This document shows positions 23,901 through 38,900 of a DNA stretch of 64,000 nucleotides, piece by piece. Under the pieces are notes generated by a model, which did no database searches, was not told the origin of the DNA, and saw only the letters and a program-made list of their open reading frames with translations. Within the stretch, counting starts at the first letter, position 1. Each line of letters opens with the position of its first letter. The DNA is from Eucommia ulmoides (Eukaryota; Streptophyta; Magnoliopsida; Garryales; Eucommiaceae). The stretch lies in NCBI GenBank assembly GCA_016647705.1, contig CM028328.1, forward strand, positions 36,246,501-36,310,500. The letters run 5' to 3'. Both the position numbers and the translations under genes were made by a program.

Positions 23901-26900
23901 GGAAGCATAATTCGCATCCCAGTTTATTGGAAGTAGAAACAGAAAAGCCAAACGCTGCCTAAATGACTTCATAATGGATTTCGAAAAGTAATCAATTGTG
24001 GATATGATTCCTATTTCCTTTTCCCGTCATTTTTGTAGTAAAATCAAAGTAGAGCAATCATAATTCATAAGTTCTAGACACTTGTTTGTTTAGGACAAAT
24101 TATCTGTAGCATGTGAATTTGAAAATTTGAAGATGTCTCTAAATAGTCTTCTTGTCTCTTTGAAATGAAACAAAATAGTAGAAAATAACATCCCGGAGAA
24201 ATATAAGCAGAGTATCAATGTGGTTTATTACAGGTTGGGACAGTTTTAAATGCTAAGGATGCAAAAAAAGCTGTGAATGCTGGAGCAAAGTTCCTTATGA
24301 GTCCTGTTATGGTGAAGGTATGAGTTTCCAGTCACACCTTGTCATCTTTTCGTCAAACTTTTGAATTATATTGTCATGTAAAGCTTTAGATATATAACTC
24401 TCTTTCTTTTCTTTTTTTTTTTTTTTTTTTTTTTTTTTGTGTGTGTTTTCTTTTGTAGTTTCTTCTTTAATATTGATCCTGGACCGTATAAATTACCTAA
24501 GATTATCTTACCGTAAGAAGTGTTCTTCATTATCAGGACATACTGGATGATGTGCCGAGCAATGAAACTCTGTATATACCTGGTGCAATGACCCCGACAG
24601 AAGTAAGTACTTGTTTTTTTTTTTGTTTTTTTTTTTTTTTAAATTAAAGTATTTTCTAGTATCATTTGTTGGGGCAATTTTGTATGAACGCCCCATAAAT
24701 CAAGTAGTTTACTGCACTAACATCACCTGTGTTTTTTTTATTAATAAAATCCCGTCAATTTAGATATAGGGTTCGTTTTACCAAAATACCCTTATATCAT
24801 TTGTAGAAATCCATGGCCCAACTCACTCTCAAAAGACGCCTTGTAAGATGAGGATTGCCCCTATGCTTTATATATAGCTCAAGACCAGGTAACACAAGCG
24901 ATGAGGGATTCAACACGCCCCCTCACGCGCAGGGTGAACTTTGACAATCCACTGTGAACGGATATTGGAGGGACCACATCGATGAGGGATTCAACATCAT
25001 TTATTTGGGTCTCTTTCCAATCCCTTAAAAAAAAAAAAAGACAAATAAGTGGATAACAAAATTTAAATTTAGTATTAATCACGAGTTCTTAAAAAAGATG
25101 AGAAGCAGAATTTTAGCAAAAGTATAATTTCAAAACATAGAGCAAAGCGTGAGAATCCTTCTGTAAGAAATCAAAAATCAATATTTTTCTATTATGGAGA
25201 ATGATCAAATTTATACAAGTGGTAATAATGAAGAAATTTGTAACTGTTTCTAAAGAGTAATGAAGAAGATTTGTAATTGTACAGTTTTGTAATTGATACA
25301 ATAATGCATAATCAAGAGAGGTTTAATACTCCCTCGCAAACTCAGATAACCTGGAGAGACGACGTTGATTCGTAGAAGATGAAAGTGTGTCTTGTGAAGT
25401 TCCTTGGTAAATATGTCGGCGAGTTGATCAGTAAAAGGAACAAATTGAATTTGGTGTGTGCCAGTAAGGATGCGTTCCCGTATAAAGTGATAATCTAGTT
25501 TAATATGATTAGTACAAGCGTGGAACACAGAATTTGAGGTCATATATGTAGTGTTAAGATTATCACAAAGTAAGGTAATAGGCGTGGATATGAGAATTTG
25601 CAACTCCTGGAGCAAATAAAGTACCTATGTGGATTTGGCACAAACATGGGCAAGGGATCAGTACTTAGCTTTGGCGCTTAATCGAGAGACAGTAGATTGT
25701 TTCTTGGCAGTCCAAGAAATCAGATTGGAGTCCAAAAAAACACAAAAGTCAGTGATAGAGCAATGGGAGGCAGAGCAACCTGCCCAATTAACATCATAAT
25801 AAGCCTTGAGGGTTAAGGGGGTTGTTAAAGTAATGATAAGGCTTGCACAATTGTGTTACCTCTCCCTCTATTTATAATTGAATTTAAGAAACCATACAGC
25901 AATTCCTAAACCGTACAGGAAACCCTAAATAATATAGGAAAGACATAAATACCCTTTAACACTCCCCCTCAAGCTGGAGTATATATATCGTATGCTCCTA
26001 GCTTGTTACAAATGTACTTTATCCTTGAACTCCCCAATGATTTAGTAAATATATCAGTTAACTGATCAACTGAATTTACATGTTTAATCTCAATCTATTT
26101 CTGCAACAATTTTCTCGAACAAAGTGACAATCAATTTCAATGTGTTTTGTTCTCTCATGAAAGATTGGGTTGAATGCAATGTGAAGTACTGCTTGATTAT
26201 CACATACGAGGTCCATCGGTGAATAGTGTTCAAATTCGAGTTCTTCCAACAAATGTTTTAACTAGGTTAACTCACAAGTGGTATGGACCATTGCCCTATA
26301 TTCTGATTCTGCACTAGACCGCGCCACTACCGTCTGCTTTTTACTCTTCCAAGAGACGAGGTTACCACCAACAAACACACAATATCCAGTAGTAGATTTC
26401 ATATCCAAGGGTAATCCGGCCCAGTCTGCATCTGTGTAGTCCTTTATTTGAGTATGACTGAAATTTTGATATAGCAAACCACAACTAGGAGCACCTTTTA
26501 GATATCGGAAAATATGGATCACTGCATCCCAGTGACAAGTCATTGGACGATCCAAGAACTGGCTGATTACACTAACTGTAAAGGAGATATCTGGCCTGGT
26601 AACTGTCAGGTAGTCCAACTTCCTAATTAACCGTCTATATTGCACTGAATCTGTCAGTGGTACACCCTGATCTAACAACAATTTGGTGTTTGGATCCATA
26701 GGCGAGTCAATCGGTTTAGCTCCCAACATTCCACTTTCGCTCAATAGGTCAATGGCATATTTTCTCTAAGACAAGTAAATGCCTTGACTTAATCGAGCAG
26801 CTTCAATCCCCAAAAAATACTTTAAGTGACCCAAATATTTAGTTTGAAACTTACTATGCAAAAACTTTTTGAGTTCTTGAATACCACAACGGTCATCCCC

Positions 26901-29900
26901 GGTAATCACGATGTCATCCACATACACAATCAACAATATTCTCCCAATTTTACTATGCCTGTAGAAGACGTAATGATCGACTCCACAATGCCGAAGACCA
27001 AATTCAGTGACCACTTCACCAAATCTTCTAAACCATGCTTGAGGAGACTGCTTGAGGCCATAAATAGATTTCTTCAAGCGACATACCAAACTAGACTCCC
27101 CCTGAGCAATAAACCCAGGAAGTTGCTCTATATAGACTTCCTCAGTTAGATCGCCATTTAAGAAGGCATTCTTGATGTCAAGTTGATATAATGGCCAACG
27201 AAAAGTAGCAGCTAGAGATGTGAACAAGCGAACAGAAACAAGCTTGGCAACGGGTGAAAAGGTCTCAGAGTAATTAAGACCGTATACCTGAGTATAGCCT
27301 TTGGCAACTAAGCGAGCCTCAAGTCGATCAATGGTGCCATCCAGATCAACTTTGACATTGTACATCCATTTACATCCGACTATTGTTTTGTCAGGCGGAA
27401 GCATGACGAGATCCCAGGTGTCATTCTGATGTAAAACAAACATTTCTTCTTCCATTACTTTTGCCTAACCAGGGTGAGTGAGGGCCTCTGAAACAGACTT
27501 AGGAATAGAAACAGCAGACAGAGAAGCAACAAAAGAGAAGTATGAAGGGGATAGGTGTGCGTAGGAGACAAAGTTAAAAATAAGATGGTTAGTACAGGTG
27601 TGCTTACCCTTCCGAATGGCAATAGGCATGTCCAGGTCATACATGGATAGGTCAACTGGAGAAGAATCTGAGGACATAGAGGCGATGGGCGCATTAGCGG
27701 AGGCGACTTTTGAAGACGAAAGTATATCTGCAAAGGAAGTGGAGAACGACTAGGTGGGATAGGATCTGGGGTAGAGGAAGATAGTGTAGGGTTTGGGACA
27801 CTTGGCAAAGAGAGTATAACATCTAGATCAACTCGAGAGAATGGAGTAGAAAAGTAAGGGGTAGACTCAAGTAATGTAACATCCGCACACACAAACGAGC
27901 GATGTAATGATGGACCATAACAACGATAACCCTTTTGTGTGCAAGAATAGCCGAGGAAGACACATTTTAAAGCATGGGGATCTAACTTGTCCCTGCTAGG
28001 AGTCAATTGATGAACAAAACAAACACACTTAAATATTCGAGGAGGTAAACTAAACAAGGGGGAACGCGAAAAAAGAATGGAATGGGGAACCTTGCCATTG
28101 AGGGTAGAGGACGGCATCCTGTTGATTAAGAAGCAGGCTGTAAGAACCGCATCGCCCTAAAAGTGTTTGGGAACGTTCATCTTAAAAAGAAGAGTACGAG
28201 CCACTTCTAGGAGATGTCGATTCTTACGCTTAGAAACTCCATTTTGTTGCGGTGTGTGAGGACAAGAAGACTGATGCAAGATACCAGAGTGTGACATAAA
28301 GGAAGTAAATGACTGAGAAAAGTATTCTCGAGCATTCTCACGAATACGCACTGGTACATTAAATTGAGTTTTAATTTCAGCTCAAAACGCACAAAAAATA
28401 GAGAATAAGTCTGAACGATCTTTTATTAAATAAAGCCAAGTAACTCTGGAAAAGTTATCCACAAATGTCACAAAATAATGAAAACTTAATGTAGAAGTAA
28501 CACAAGAAGGACCCAAAACATCTGAATAAACTAAACTAAACAGACTTGATGCTCGAACATGAGCTGGGGAAGCAAATGAAATACGATGATGCTTACCCAA
28601 TTGATAAGACTCATACTCTAACGAAGACAAATGACTCAAATTAGGAACAAGTAACTTGAGGTTGCCAAGGTATGGATGACTAAGGCGGAGGCAACAATGG
28701 ATCTGGTGAGCGAAGGCAACAACAGGGCAGACAGTAGGTGGGATAAGAGGACTCTCGTCATGGTCATCAAAATAATAAAGACCATTTTTCTCACGCTCGG
28801 TGCCAATCGTCTTCCGTGTCCTCAAATCCTAGAGAATGACAGAATCAGAAAAAAATGATACAAAACAATTAAGGTGTTTAGTAAGTTTACTGACTGACAT
28901 CAAATTAAAAGAAACGAAGGAATATACAAAACAGATGATAGAGATAAGGAGGGTGAGGGTTCCAATGTGCCAATGCCACAGATAGGGACAGATGAACCAT
29001 CAGTAACTGTAACAGGAGACAACGAAGAAGATGACTGAATATGTGTAAAGAGAGAAGAGGTACCTGACATGTGATTAGTGGCAGCAGAATCTATGACCCA
29101 GGGTGTGGGAGGGGAAGGGCGAATGGAAAGACAAGCAATAGAAGTATCTCGTTGAGCTAAAGAAGCAATGGGAAGAGATGCCTGCTGGGATGCCTTATAC
29201 TGAAGGAATTGAGCATATTCATCATCAGAGATGTCCTTGGTCGCCTGACATTCTGGAATAAGGAGCGTTTGGATCAGATGTCACTGCATTGGCAAATTTG
29301 GGTGGACGGACAACTAAATCCCAACATATTTCTCGAGTATGATTCTCCTTTCAACAAAAAGAGCATTGTTGATGTGAGCCACGACCACGACCACTATGTC
29401 CACCTCGAAGGCTACTACCACGGCCACCACGAGAGAAACCACCACGACCACTGTGTTGAGCACTACGATCTCGTGTAGGAATCTGAGTAACAAGTGCCGA
29501 ATACTCAGACGACGTAGACAAACTCAAGCCAGAAATATTGTCATTGGTAGTGCTACACGAGACGCGAGAATACATTTCAGTGATAGTGGGGAGAGTAGCA
29601 TTGGAAAGGATCTGAGATCGGACTGGTTCAAATTCTGGGCGTAGTCCATCCAAGAACTTCATGACATCCATCTGCTCACGTTACTTTTGCTTTTCTTTCA
29701 GATCGATAGTCATCCGTAGAATAGTATTTAACTCCTCATAGAGGCTGTTGAATGTGGCAAAATAATCTGTTACGGATTGCGTGTCTTGCTGAAATTGGAA
29801 GTATTCTACTGATAAATCATACATCCTGGTGAGATTACTGGAATATAACACACGAAGATACTCCCATATGACTTTGCACGTATCTAGATGAGTACAAAGA

Positions 29901-32900
29901 TCAGCAACTTGAGACTCCATCGAATTCTACAACAACGCTACAATCTGCGCATCAACTTGAATCCATTCCTCATACTTTTTATCATTCTCTGTCGGGGCGG
30001 GTTCTGTGAGATGACGGTGTTTCCCTTGTCCGGTAAGGTCTATTTTCACAGCTTTAGACCAATTTAAATAATTGGTTCCATTCAACTTACAGGTTGTTAA
30101 CGGTTGAGGTGTAGTCATTGACATGTGTACTCGTCAATACAACAACTAATAAAAAACTCACACAAGGGAAACAAACCAACAACACAAACAACTGTAGGGC
30201 TTAAATGAAAAACATTAGAATCAGAACAATACTCACGAAAAGATGGATATTCTCATGAGCAAAAACCCTTGTGGTAACCAATATTACAGCTCCTTAATGT
30301 TACTGTGTTTGAGACAAGGCAGGAATACAGTGTATCACATTCATCCAATGAAGTCTCGAAGGCCGTGAGTCTCCAGCCAGAGCAATCGACGGCCGGTGAA
30401 GGTCCAGCAAGGGTCGGCAAACCTTGACGAAGTGCCGGTGATGGTCGGCGAGGTTTAAACAGTGGTTGCGGTGAATTAGATATGTGAAACGACGGCTGGG
30501 AGTTGCAAAGCAAGTCAAGCGACGGCCGGCGAAGCACCGGGGATGGTCGGCGAACAGCGTGCTAGGTTTGCGGCGGCTGGGAGAGGCGAGGGTGGCTTTG
30601 ACTGTAGTTGCTACGGTTTGAGACCCTTTTTTTTTTTTTTTTTTTAAGTAGGGAAAATGAAAGAGAAAAAAAAAAAAAAAAAAGAGTAAAAAAATGGTTT
30701 GAACTTTATAGAATCAATCTCCTATAACCTGCTCTGGATACTATGTTAAAGTAATGAGAAGGCTTGCACAATTGTGTCAGTCTCTCCCTCTATTTATAAT
30801 TGAATTTAAGAAACCATACAGCAAACCCTAAACCGTACAGGAAATCCTAAATAATATAGAAAAGACATAAATACCCTTTAACAAGGGTAATACTAGGCTG
30901 AAAAAGGAGGCCAAAGTTCAGAGTCCCTTTGAGGTGCCGAAGGATTTGTTTGGTGGCTATAAGGTAGTGTGTTGGAGGTTGGCTCATGAATTGAGCAACA
31001 TGTGAACAAAATAGGCAATGTCGGATCTGGTGAAAGTGAGATTCTGTAAGGAGTCAACCAATTGGCGATACTTAGTGGCATCTGACAAGAGATCCTCACT
31101 TTGAGATGACAGCTGAGTTTTAGCACATACAAGGGTGTGGCAAGGTTTGCAGTATGTCATCGACAAACATGTTAGAAGATCGATAGTATATTTGAGCTGA
31201 GAAAGACGTAAACCAATAGAGGAGGAAGTTGCTTCAAAGCCCAGAAAGTAAGATAGGAAACTAAGGTCACTAAGCTTAAACTCCTTGTCAAGAGTGGTGA
31301 TGAATAGTGAAACTAGAGACAATTGATTGCCAGTGAATATAATGTCATCGACATATAAATGAAGAAGCATCACAACAAAGTTAAAGCGATAGATAAACAT
31401 GGAATCATCAGCCTGACTCTTGGTAAAACTATACTGTAGGAGGAAAGTGCTAGGACGTTGGAACTAAGTGCGAGGCGCTTGATTGAGACCATGGATAATC
31501 TTTTGTAGATGACAGACATGATGAGGATGAGCCGGACCTAAGAAACCAAATGGCCAAGTACAATACAAATAATGGTAGGTTTGATTACAAGACTATATGT
31601 CTCAACAAAGTTAACACCCTCTTGTTGATGGAAGCCCTTGGTAACTAGGCGAGTCAGTTAGGCCCATTGGATTTTCTACATGGTATCAGAGTTAGGCTTT
31701 TGTCTGATGTTGGGCGTGTTAAATCCCACATTAATGATGGGCCCTCGATATCCGTTCGCAGTGGTTTGTCAAAATCCACCCTGCGCGTGAGGGGGCGTGT
31801 TGAATCCCACATTGATGTTGGGTCTCCCGATGTCCATTCGCAGTGGTTTGTCAAAGTCCACTCTGTGCATGAGGGGGCGTGTTGAATCCCACATCAATTA
31901 TGGGCCCCCCAATATCCATTCGTAGTGGTTTGTCAAAATCTACTCTGCACGTGAGGGGGCATGTCGAATCTCACATTGATGTTGAGCCTCCCAATATCCG
32001 TTTGCAGTGGTTTGTCAAAGTCCACCATGCACGTGAGGGGGCGTGTTGAATCCCACATCGCTTATGTTACCTGATCCTGAACTATATATAAAGCCAAGGG
32101 TAATCCTCTTCTTACAAGACGTCTTTTGAGAGTGAGTTAGGCCCATTGGATTTTCTACAGAATCAAGGCAAGTTGGTTAAAGTAGAGAAGTGCAGTTGGG
32201 TAATTTGTGATCGTAGGATTCCGTTGAAACTTAAAGGAAAATTCTACAAAATTGCTATAAGACAAACGCTACTTTATAGTTCAGAATGTTAGGCGGTAAA
32301 AACGAATCATGTCCAAAAAATTGGGGTGACAGAAATGAGGATATTGCGGTGGATGAGTAGGAAGACAAAAATGGATATAATTAAGAATGAAACTATCAGA
32401 GAAAATTTAGGGATAGAACCCATCGAAGAAAAAATTAGAGAAAATCGTTTACAATGGTTTGGGCATGTGCATAGAAGACCCATAGAAGCACCAGTAAGAA
32501 AATGTTATTTAGTTCAAGTTCAGGGGACTATTAGAGGGAGAGGTAAACCTAAGAAAATGTTGGACGAGACTATTATAAATGATTTGGCGACATTAAACCT
32601 GACGGAGGGGATGGCCCTTGATCGATTTCTATGGCATAAATGGATTCATGTAGCCGACCCTACATAAGTGGGATAAAAGCTTAGTTGTTGTTGTTTAACA
32701 TGGATTAAAACTAACGTACAAAAGTTTAAACGTAAATGTAAGAATGCACTATTCTATATATAAAGTTTTAGAACGAATGCACTATGCTTTATGTAAATGT
32801 AAGAATGTACAAAAGTTTTAGAACGAATGCACTATGCTGTATAAAAAGGGAGAGCATGGGGTGGTGGTCATTTTTGATGTATCGATAACTACTTCTCCAT

Positions 32901-35900
32901 GTTATCATTGGAATGTATCAATAACCTAGCCCTATGCTATGTGTTCAGTTTCCTAAATAAACCCGAACATTTAAGAAATCCATTGGTCTATTCATTAAAA
33001 TATTTTTAAAAAAATTCATCAAAAAATTAAGATAATCTTTATTAGGGTATATGCCATTAACCTCTCCTATCATTTTGTACTATATCAGATATCTCTTATG
33101 TCATTTTGTAAGTACCAAATACCTCCCATGTCTTTTTGCTCAAATACAACTTACCTCCCTTTGGACAAAATTGCGCTTAAGTTATTTAAAAAAAATAAAT
33201 TCATTAGCACCCCTATATTTTTAAAATTATATTTTTAATCTTTAACTTTTTAAATAATTATATTGACCTCTTCCCACCGCCCAACTTCCACTGCCACCTC
33301 CTACCACCGCACCCACCGCCACCACTACCTCCCACCGCCGCCACCACCCTCCGCCACCTCCCACTGCCGCCACCATCACCCACCACCCCCCGCCACCTCC
33401 TACCGCCACCACCACCTACCACCCTCCGCGACCTCCCCCCACTGCCACCCACCACCTCCCACCGCCACTACTCACCCCCATTTTAAAAAATATATATTTT
33501 TTTAACCATTTCATTAAAAAAAATTAACCCTTTCATTAACCCTTTTCTCTCTCTCTCTCTCTCTCTGGTGGTGGTGGGGGTTGGCTGTAGCGGCGGTGGA
33601 GGTGGGTAGTGGTGGCGATGATGGGTGGTGGCGGGGGAGTTGGGCGGTGGGTGGTGGGAGCCGGCAGCGGTCGGTGGCGGTGGGAGGTGGTGTTGGGTGG
33701 CAGCGGTAGGAGGTGGTGGAGGGTGGTGGGTGGTGGCGGCGGTGGAGGTGGGCGGTGGGAGTTGAGTGGTGATAAGAGGTAAATATAATTATTTAAAAAG
33801 TTAAAGGTAAAAAATATAATTTTGAAAATATAGGGGTTTTAATGATTTTTTTTTTTAAAAATAACCTAAGGGCAATTTTGTCCAAAGGGAAGTAAGTGGT
33901 GTTTGAAAAAAAAAAGACAAGGGAGATCTTTGGTATTTGCAAAATAATAGGGGTAGTATCTAGTATAGTGCAAAATGATAGAGGAGGTCAATGACGTATA
34001 CCCATCTTTATTATATTAACTTTGCACTCCTTTGGTTAGGCCTACTTGCACTTTGCACCCTCCTAGTATTTTTGTCACCATTTACACCCCATGTACTTCT
34101 GACTTAAGAGTAACGGTTAAGTTTTCCGTTAACTTTAACAGTCAAAGGGTGAAAGTCAAAGAAAATTTATTAATTAATGTTGAGTGACATTTATACCCTC
34201 CAAAGATTTTAGTAGGGACTGTTTTTATACTCTTCAAAAACTTGGGGGCCACAATGTGTTTTGTTAAGGGTCCAAATGCATTTTTCTTTTGCTATCTTCT
34301 TTTTTTTCTTCATGTTCTTTACCTCCGGTGAACCTCCGACGAACCCCCGCTTTTTCTCTATCTCTGTATCTCTCTCCTTCCTCCATCTTCTTCCACTAAT
34401 TATTTAATTAATCTCCATCGTAAACATTTTACCCCTCTATCCTTATTTCCATCTTCCTCCCAACCACCCCCATGCTGGCCACCATCCACTACGCCATCCA
34501 CCCCAACCATCCACGCGGCACCACCACAATTGCATAAAACCCCCACCTTGCCGAACCACAACCACCATCACGCATCTCATCTTGGATCTATAGATCAAGC
34601 TTGGATATTTTTTTTAATATATATATGATAGAGATAGGAGAAGAGAGAATGGAAAGAGAATAGAGAGAAATGTAGCCTGGGGTCGTTGTCGCCGAAATGG
34701 AGCATGGAGGGGGTTGTTGTGAGGAGTGGAACTAGGGAATTAGATGGGTATTCGCTGAACAGTGGAAGGGGGGAGGGCGGGTTTATGAGAAATACACTTT
34801 GACCTTTTTAGTTTGGAAACCTTTGCAAATAGATCCTATTGAATTAGTTGGAACAAAATGACAAAATTATCCTTAATTTTAAAATGAAATGATGAAATTT
34901 CCCTTACTTATGTTAGATATTTTAAGTGTTGCACTTACATCAGAAGCACAGGGGGTGTAAGTAGTGTTGAAAATACCATGAGGGTGCAAAGTGCAATTAG
35001 GCCTAATCATAGGGGTGCAAAGTGTAATTAACCTAAAGATAAATTATGCGCAATGGTATGACTTGAGAAGAGTTTGTTTTCCCTATATTGATCGAGATCA
35101 GATAAAGAAGAAATTAATGGAAAGAAATGGAATGGGCTTGGCCAGTGATTTTTATGTGTTATAAACACTTGAAAGTGGGGTTAGGTGAAAAATTCCCATT
35201 TATAGTTCCTCTGGACTTGTGCTATATTTGTTTGCTTTTACTTGTGGTTTGCAGCGATCATTATCAAAGGCATTTAGGTTTCCAGTTCCACATTTTTTGT
35301 TGTCTTGGAACTTCTGAAACTCAAGTTGGTTTTATATAATTCTTTTTTGGGTCTGCAGATAGTGTCCGCATATAATGCTGGTGCCCAAATTGTAAAGGTG
35401 AGTTCTGGCTGTTCTTTTGACTTATGGATACATAAAAAATTACATAGCCATGATATAATAATCTCATTTATTTGAGTTGTTGAAATCATGCGTAGGCACT
35501 GATTCAGATCTTATTTGGATTATTTTTTTCTACTTTTGAAGTTAAATTATTCCTAACATGATGAATCCTAACACGATGAAGCCATTCTGGCTCGAAATAA
35601 TATTCATATCATAATACATAAGGTCTAAAATTAAATAATATAAAAGATTTTTTTTTTTTTTTTTTCTTTTTTTTATAGTGAAATCTTCTTTATGGAAAGG
35701 GATTTAATAATAATAACAATATTATTTTGTGGAAATGAACTTGTTCTGTGGCAATATCCTTCATTTTTTTTGTCAATTAAGCAAGATGGTTCATTAAAAA
35801 GACGCAAGACATGTTGAGAACTTACAAAAAGAACAGAAAAGAACTAGGCGATATATGTCTCCTCCAATAAATCGAGGAAAGAAGAAGTAGGTGATATATG

Positions 35901-38900
35901 TCTCTTCCAATAACGAGAAGAGAAACATTCACAAAGGAGTAACAACGGTTAGTCCGCCACCAAAACAAAAATACATATAAGGAGGATTGTTGTAAATAGG
36001 GAATAGACACAAAACATATAATTAAAATATTACTATTCCTTTGAAATGTACCAAAAGATAGCAGAAGGAATTAATCTTAAAAGCTCCGGAATTAGCTATC
36101 AGGGCAACCTATTGGATTTTAATGATTCTAGCACCTAATTATTACAATCAATAATAATTATTTTAGAAATATATTCAGACAATAGTTTAGGAGCAATTAC
36201 TATAATCACTCATGTGAATATTGTATAAATTGGAGAATTCTCATAGTAGAAGACAAAGAATTTATTTACCTTTCATGGTATCGGCCTAACCAATCCTCTC
36301 TTCTTCCTTCGAGAACCCTAACTCTCAAACTATCTGCCATAGCCTTCATCTCCGGCCTCTGCGCAATGTGCAAGACTTCCATTGCAAATGTGGAATCCCA
36401 CATCGATGTTGGGCGCTTCTCTCGATATTTGTTCGCAGTGGTTTGTCAGAAGTCCACTCTGCGTGTAAGGGGGCGTATTGAATCCTATATCGTTTGTGTT
36501 ACTTGATCTTGAGCTATATATAAAACCTAGGGCAATCCTCATCTTACAAAGCATCTTTTGAGAGTTAGGCTCATAGGATTTCTATATGGTATTAGAGGCA
36601 TGACTCTTGTATGATATTAGGTGTGTGTTGAATTCCACATCGATGTTCGGCCCCCCCCACATCCGTTCGCAATGGTTTGTCAAAAAATCTACCCTGAGCG
36701 TGAGGGGCCATATTGAATCCCACATCGATATTGGACGCTTCCCCTGATATTTGTTCGCAGTGGTTTGTCAAAGTCCACCTTGTGCATGAGGTTTGTAATT
36801 CTGAATCAAAGAATTACATTAAATTCAATGCCAACCCATTTCGATTTTAATTTCCATTTCCAATTTCAGAATCAGGCAGTAAACATCCACCACCGGACTT
36901 CATTCTAGGTGAATAATAGAACAAAAGGTATGAGGAAAAAGATGAAGCAATAGAAAAAGGAGGAGAAGAACGAGAAGGACAATGGGGAGACACAATTGGA
37001 AAACCTAATCGAAGGAGAAGAGATCAATTTCAGCAACCAAATCTAGATCAAGAGGAAAAAATTGGTTTTCAGGAACAAAATCAATTTCAGTGAAATTGAT
37101 GTCCAAATCTATGGATTTCGAGAGGAAAATCCATAGATCTTGGGCCAAAATTTACAGATCTGAAGAGAAGAAGAAAGAAAAAACCTATTGATGTTCACTA
37201 CAAGTCTATTGTTCAACGAAAGAACCCTAGATCAACATAAGAAATTGGAAGAACAAACCTGAAGAAACAGACGCGAGCAGGAGCCTAGGCCCAACAGCGA
37301 CAGCAATGCAGCGAGAAAGAAACTGCTTGAGTGACGGAGTAGTGGCAGGAATGAAGAAGAGATCCACCTCGTTGGCGATGGAGCGAAGAAAGAAGACAAA
37401 GAGTGATAGAGAGAGCGAAGAGAGAAGACAACCTTTGACACATGAAATAAAAAGGAAAAGAAAATGAGCTTAACCAAAGTTGAACAATGGACCTACTAAA
37501 CAATTTAGGTAATTCCAAGTGTGTCCTTTGGCTTGGGATGTGTTTTTTGGGAATGAAAAAAAATCAATTTTTTTTTTTTTTTTTTTTTTGTTTCTCCAAT
37601 TCTTTAGAATTTTGGGAGCAATCCTAAAATTTTGGGATGGGATGGGAACGGAAACAGATTTACCAAACGCATTACCAAACATCAATCCCAAAAATCTAGG
37701 TGTGAGATGGGATGAGATGGGAAAACTAACTAAATGGGGCTATTTTCCAAAACGTGACCCACCATTTTGTCCTTTAAATCAAAGAAACTACTCTACTAGT
37801 TCCTAAAATTCACTACTTACCCTAACTTTTCCGCCCAAGTTTCCGAACATTTACAGAAATAGCCCCACCTTTTTAGAATTTACAGATCTCTTCCCTATAA
37901 CTTTCTACAAGCTACTATTTGCACCCCAAACTTTTGACAAACTACCCTAGTTGTCCATCCACCAACTGGTCCAATCTCTCGGGTATTCTTTGCCTTGCTC
38001 CCACACTTGCATCCATGTCAATGTCAGTTGTGCTTTGCGATTGGTCATTATGTTGACAACTGCTACCGTCTCTCTTTATTTGTACAACCATCCATTCCTC
38101 GATCATTGAACTCTGCCTTCCGGGCCTACAGATTGTTCCACTTATGGCACAACCTCAGGTGCATCAGAGTACACAAACTTCACAATTGTCTTTCTCTGAT
38201 CCTAGTTGGTATCCTGCTACCGGTGCCTCTACCCACACGACGGGCAACTCAACTTCCCTCAGCAGTGCACACTATATGGTGGCATTGATTCTGTTCGACT
38301 TGGTAATGGTGACCAACTACTAATAACCTATACAGGCAACATGACACCATCACTCGGCTCCTATTCTTTTCTTCTTAATAATATCTATGTTCTTTCTTCG
38401 ATGTGTAAAAATTTACTCTCCATTGTTCAATTTTGCATTGACCATCATGTTCTTTGTGCTTTTGATGCTCACCACTTCTATAGCTTTGATATCGCATCTG
38501 GTTCTCTCCTCTATCAAGGCCTATCTAAGGATGGTCTATGCAAGTCAGATGCCACCTCACCCCACCCACACGCTTTATTTGCCTCAGTTAGGTCATCCAT
38601 GCTTTGGCATAATTGCCTTGGAGAAAAAATTTAACCAGGCTTTTCCTGCAATAGGTGAGAAATTTCTATCTGCAACTTTTTGATTGCCAGAACATGGTGA
38701 ATAAGATTGGAATAAATGGGAAAAACTGGTCATATGGTTTAATGTACTCGAATCAATAATCCATGGTGTATAGGTAAAACAACTAGAAAGGGCAAGAGGT
38801 GTAGTACCTATTTATGCCAAAGAACTACTAGGAATACCGAACGACATATTGGACTTTCACAATTTTAGAAGGTGATGAATCGGCTCCTTCTTGAAGCAAC

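Larger units (their letters stand above)
25823..30883 (-). mobile_element. Copia element inserted in the older Copia
   Basis: LTRs of 139-140 bp (25823-25961 and 30744-30883) start tgttaaag and end tttaaca, differing by about 5% by eye. Flanks are ggggt and agggt (4 of 5 match). Coding order on the minus strand is gag (about 29351-30124, UBN2 type, start MSMTTPQPLTTCKLNGTNYL), integrase (about 28157-28825, ending in a SCPHTPQQNGV phrase), reverse transcriptase (about 26766-27455) and RNase H (about 26262-26744). The purine tract ttgagggggag precedes the 3' LTR. It has a handful of breaks and is moderately old. Confidence 0.9.
25105..31650 (-). mobile_element. Older Copia fragment in intron 6, split by another Copia
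   Basis: Minus-strand RNase H and the 3' end lie at 25329-25822 (LADIFTKELHKTHFHLL). Reverse transcriptase sequence lies at 30884-31650 (LLHLYVDDIIFTGNQLSLVS). Its 3' LTR is left of 25328, after the purine tract gcgagggag read on the minus strand. The sequence is close to the intron 8 Copia at 42533-50417. It is a broken fossil that predates the inserted element. Confidence 0.8.

Noticed and set aside
33258-33505. Gly/Ser-rich and His/Pro-rich ORFs
   Set aside because: They arise from the CCACCGCC-type low-complexity arms of the foldback element.
34014-35035. TTA/TAA target duplication (Harbinger type) for the second foldback
   Set aside because: The bases next to the two ends do not form a true direct repeat once the inverted ends are aligned.
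38206-38634. Possible host gene in intron 7
   Set aside because: The sequence is the protease-integrase linker of a Copia element, matching 43600-43960 and 54244-54627.
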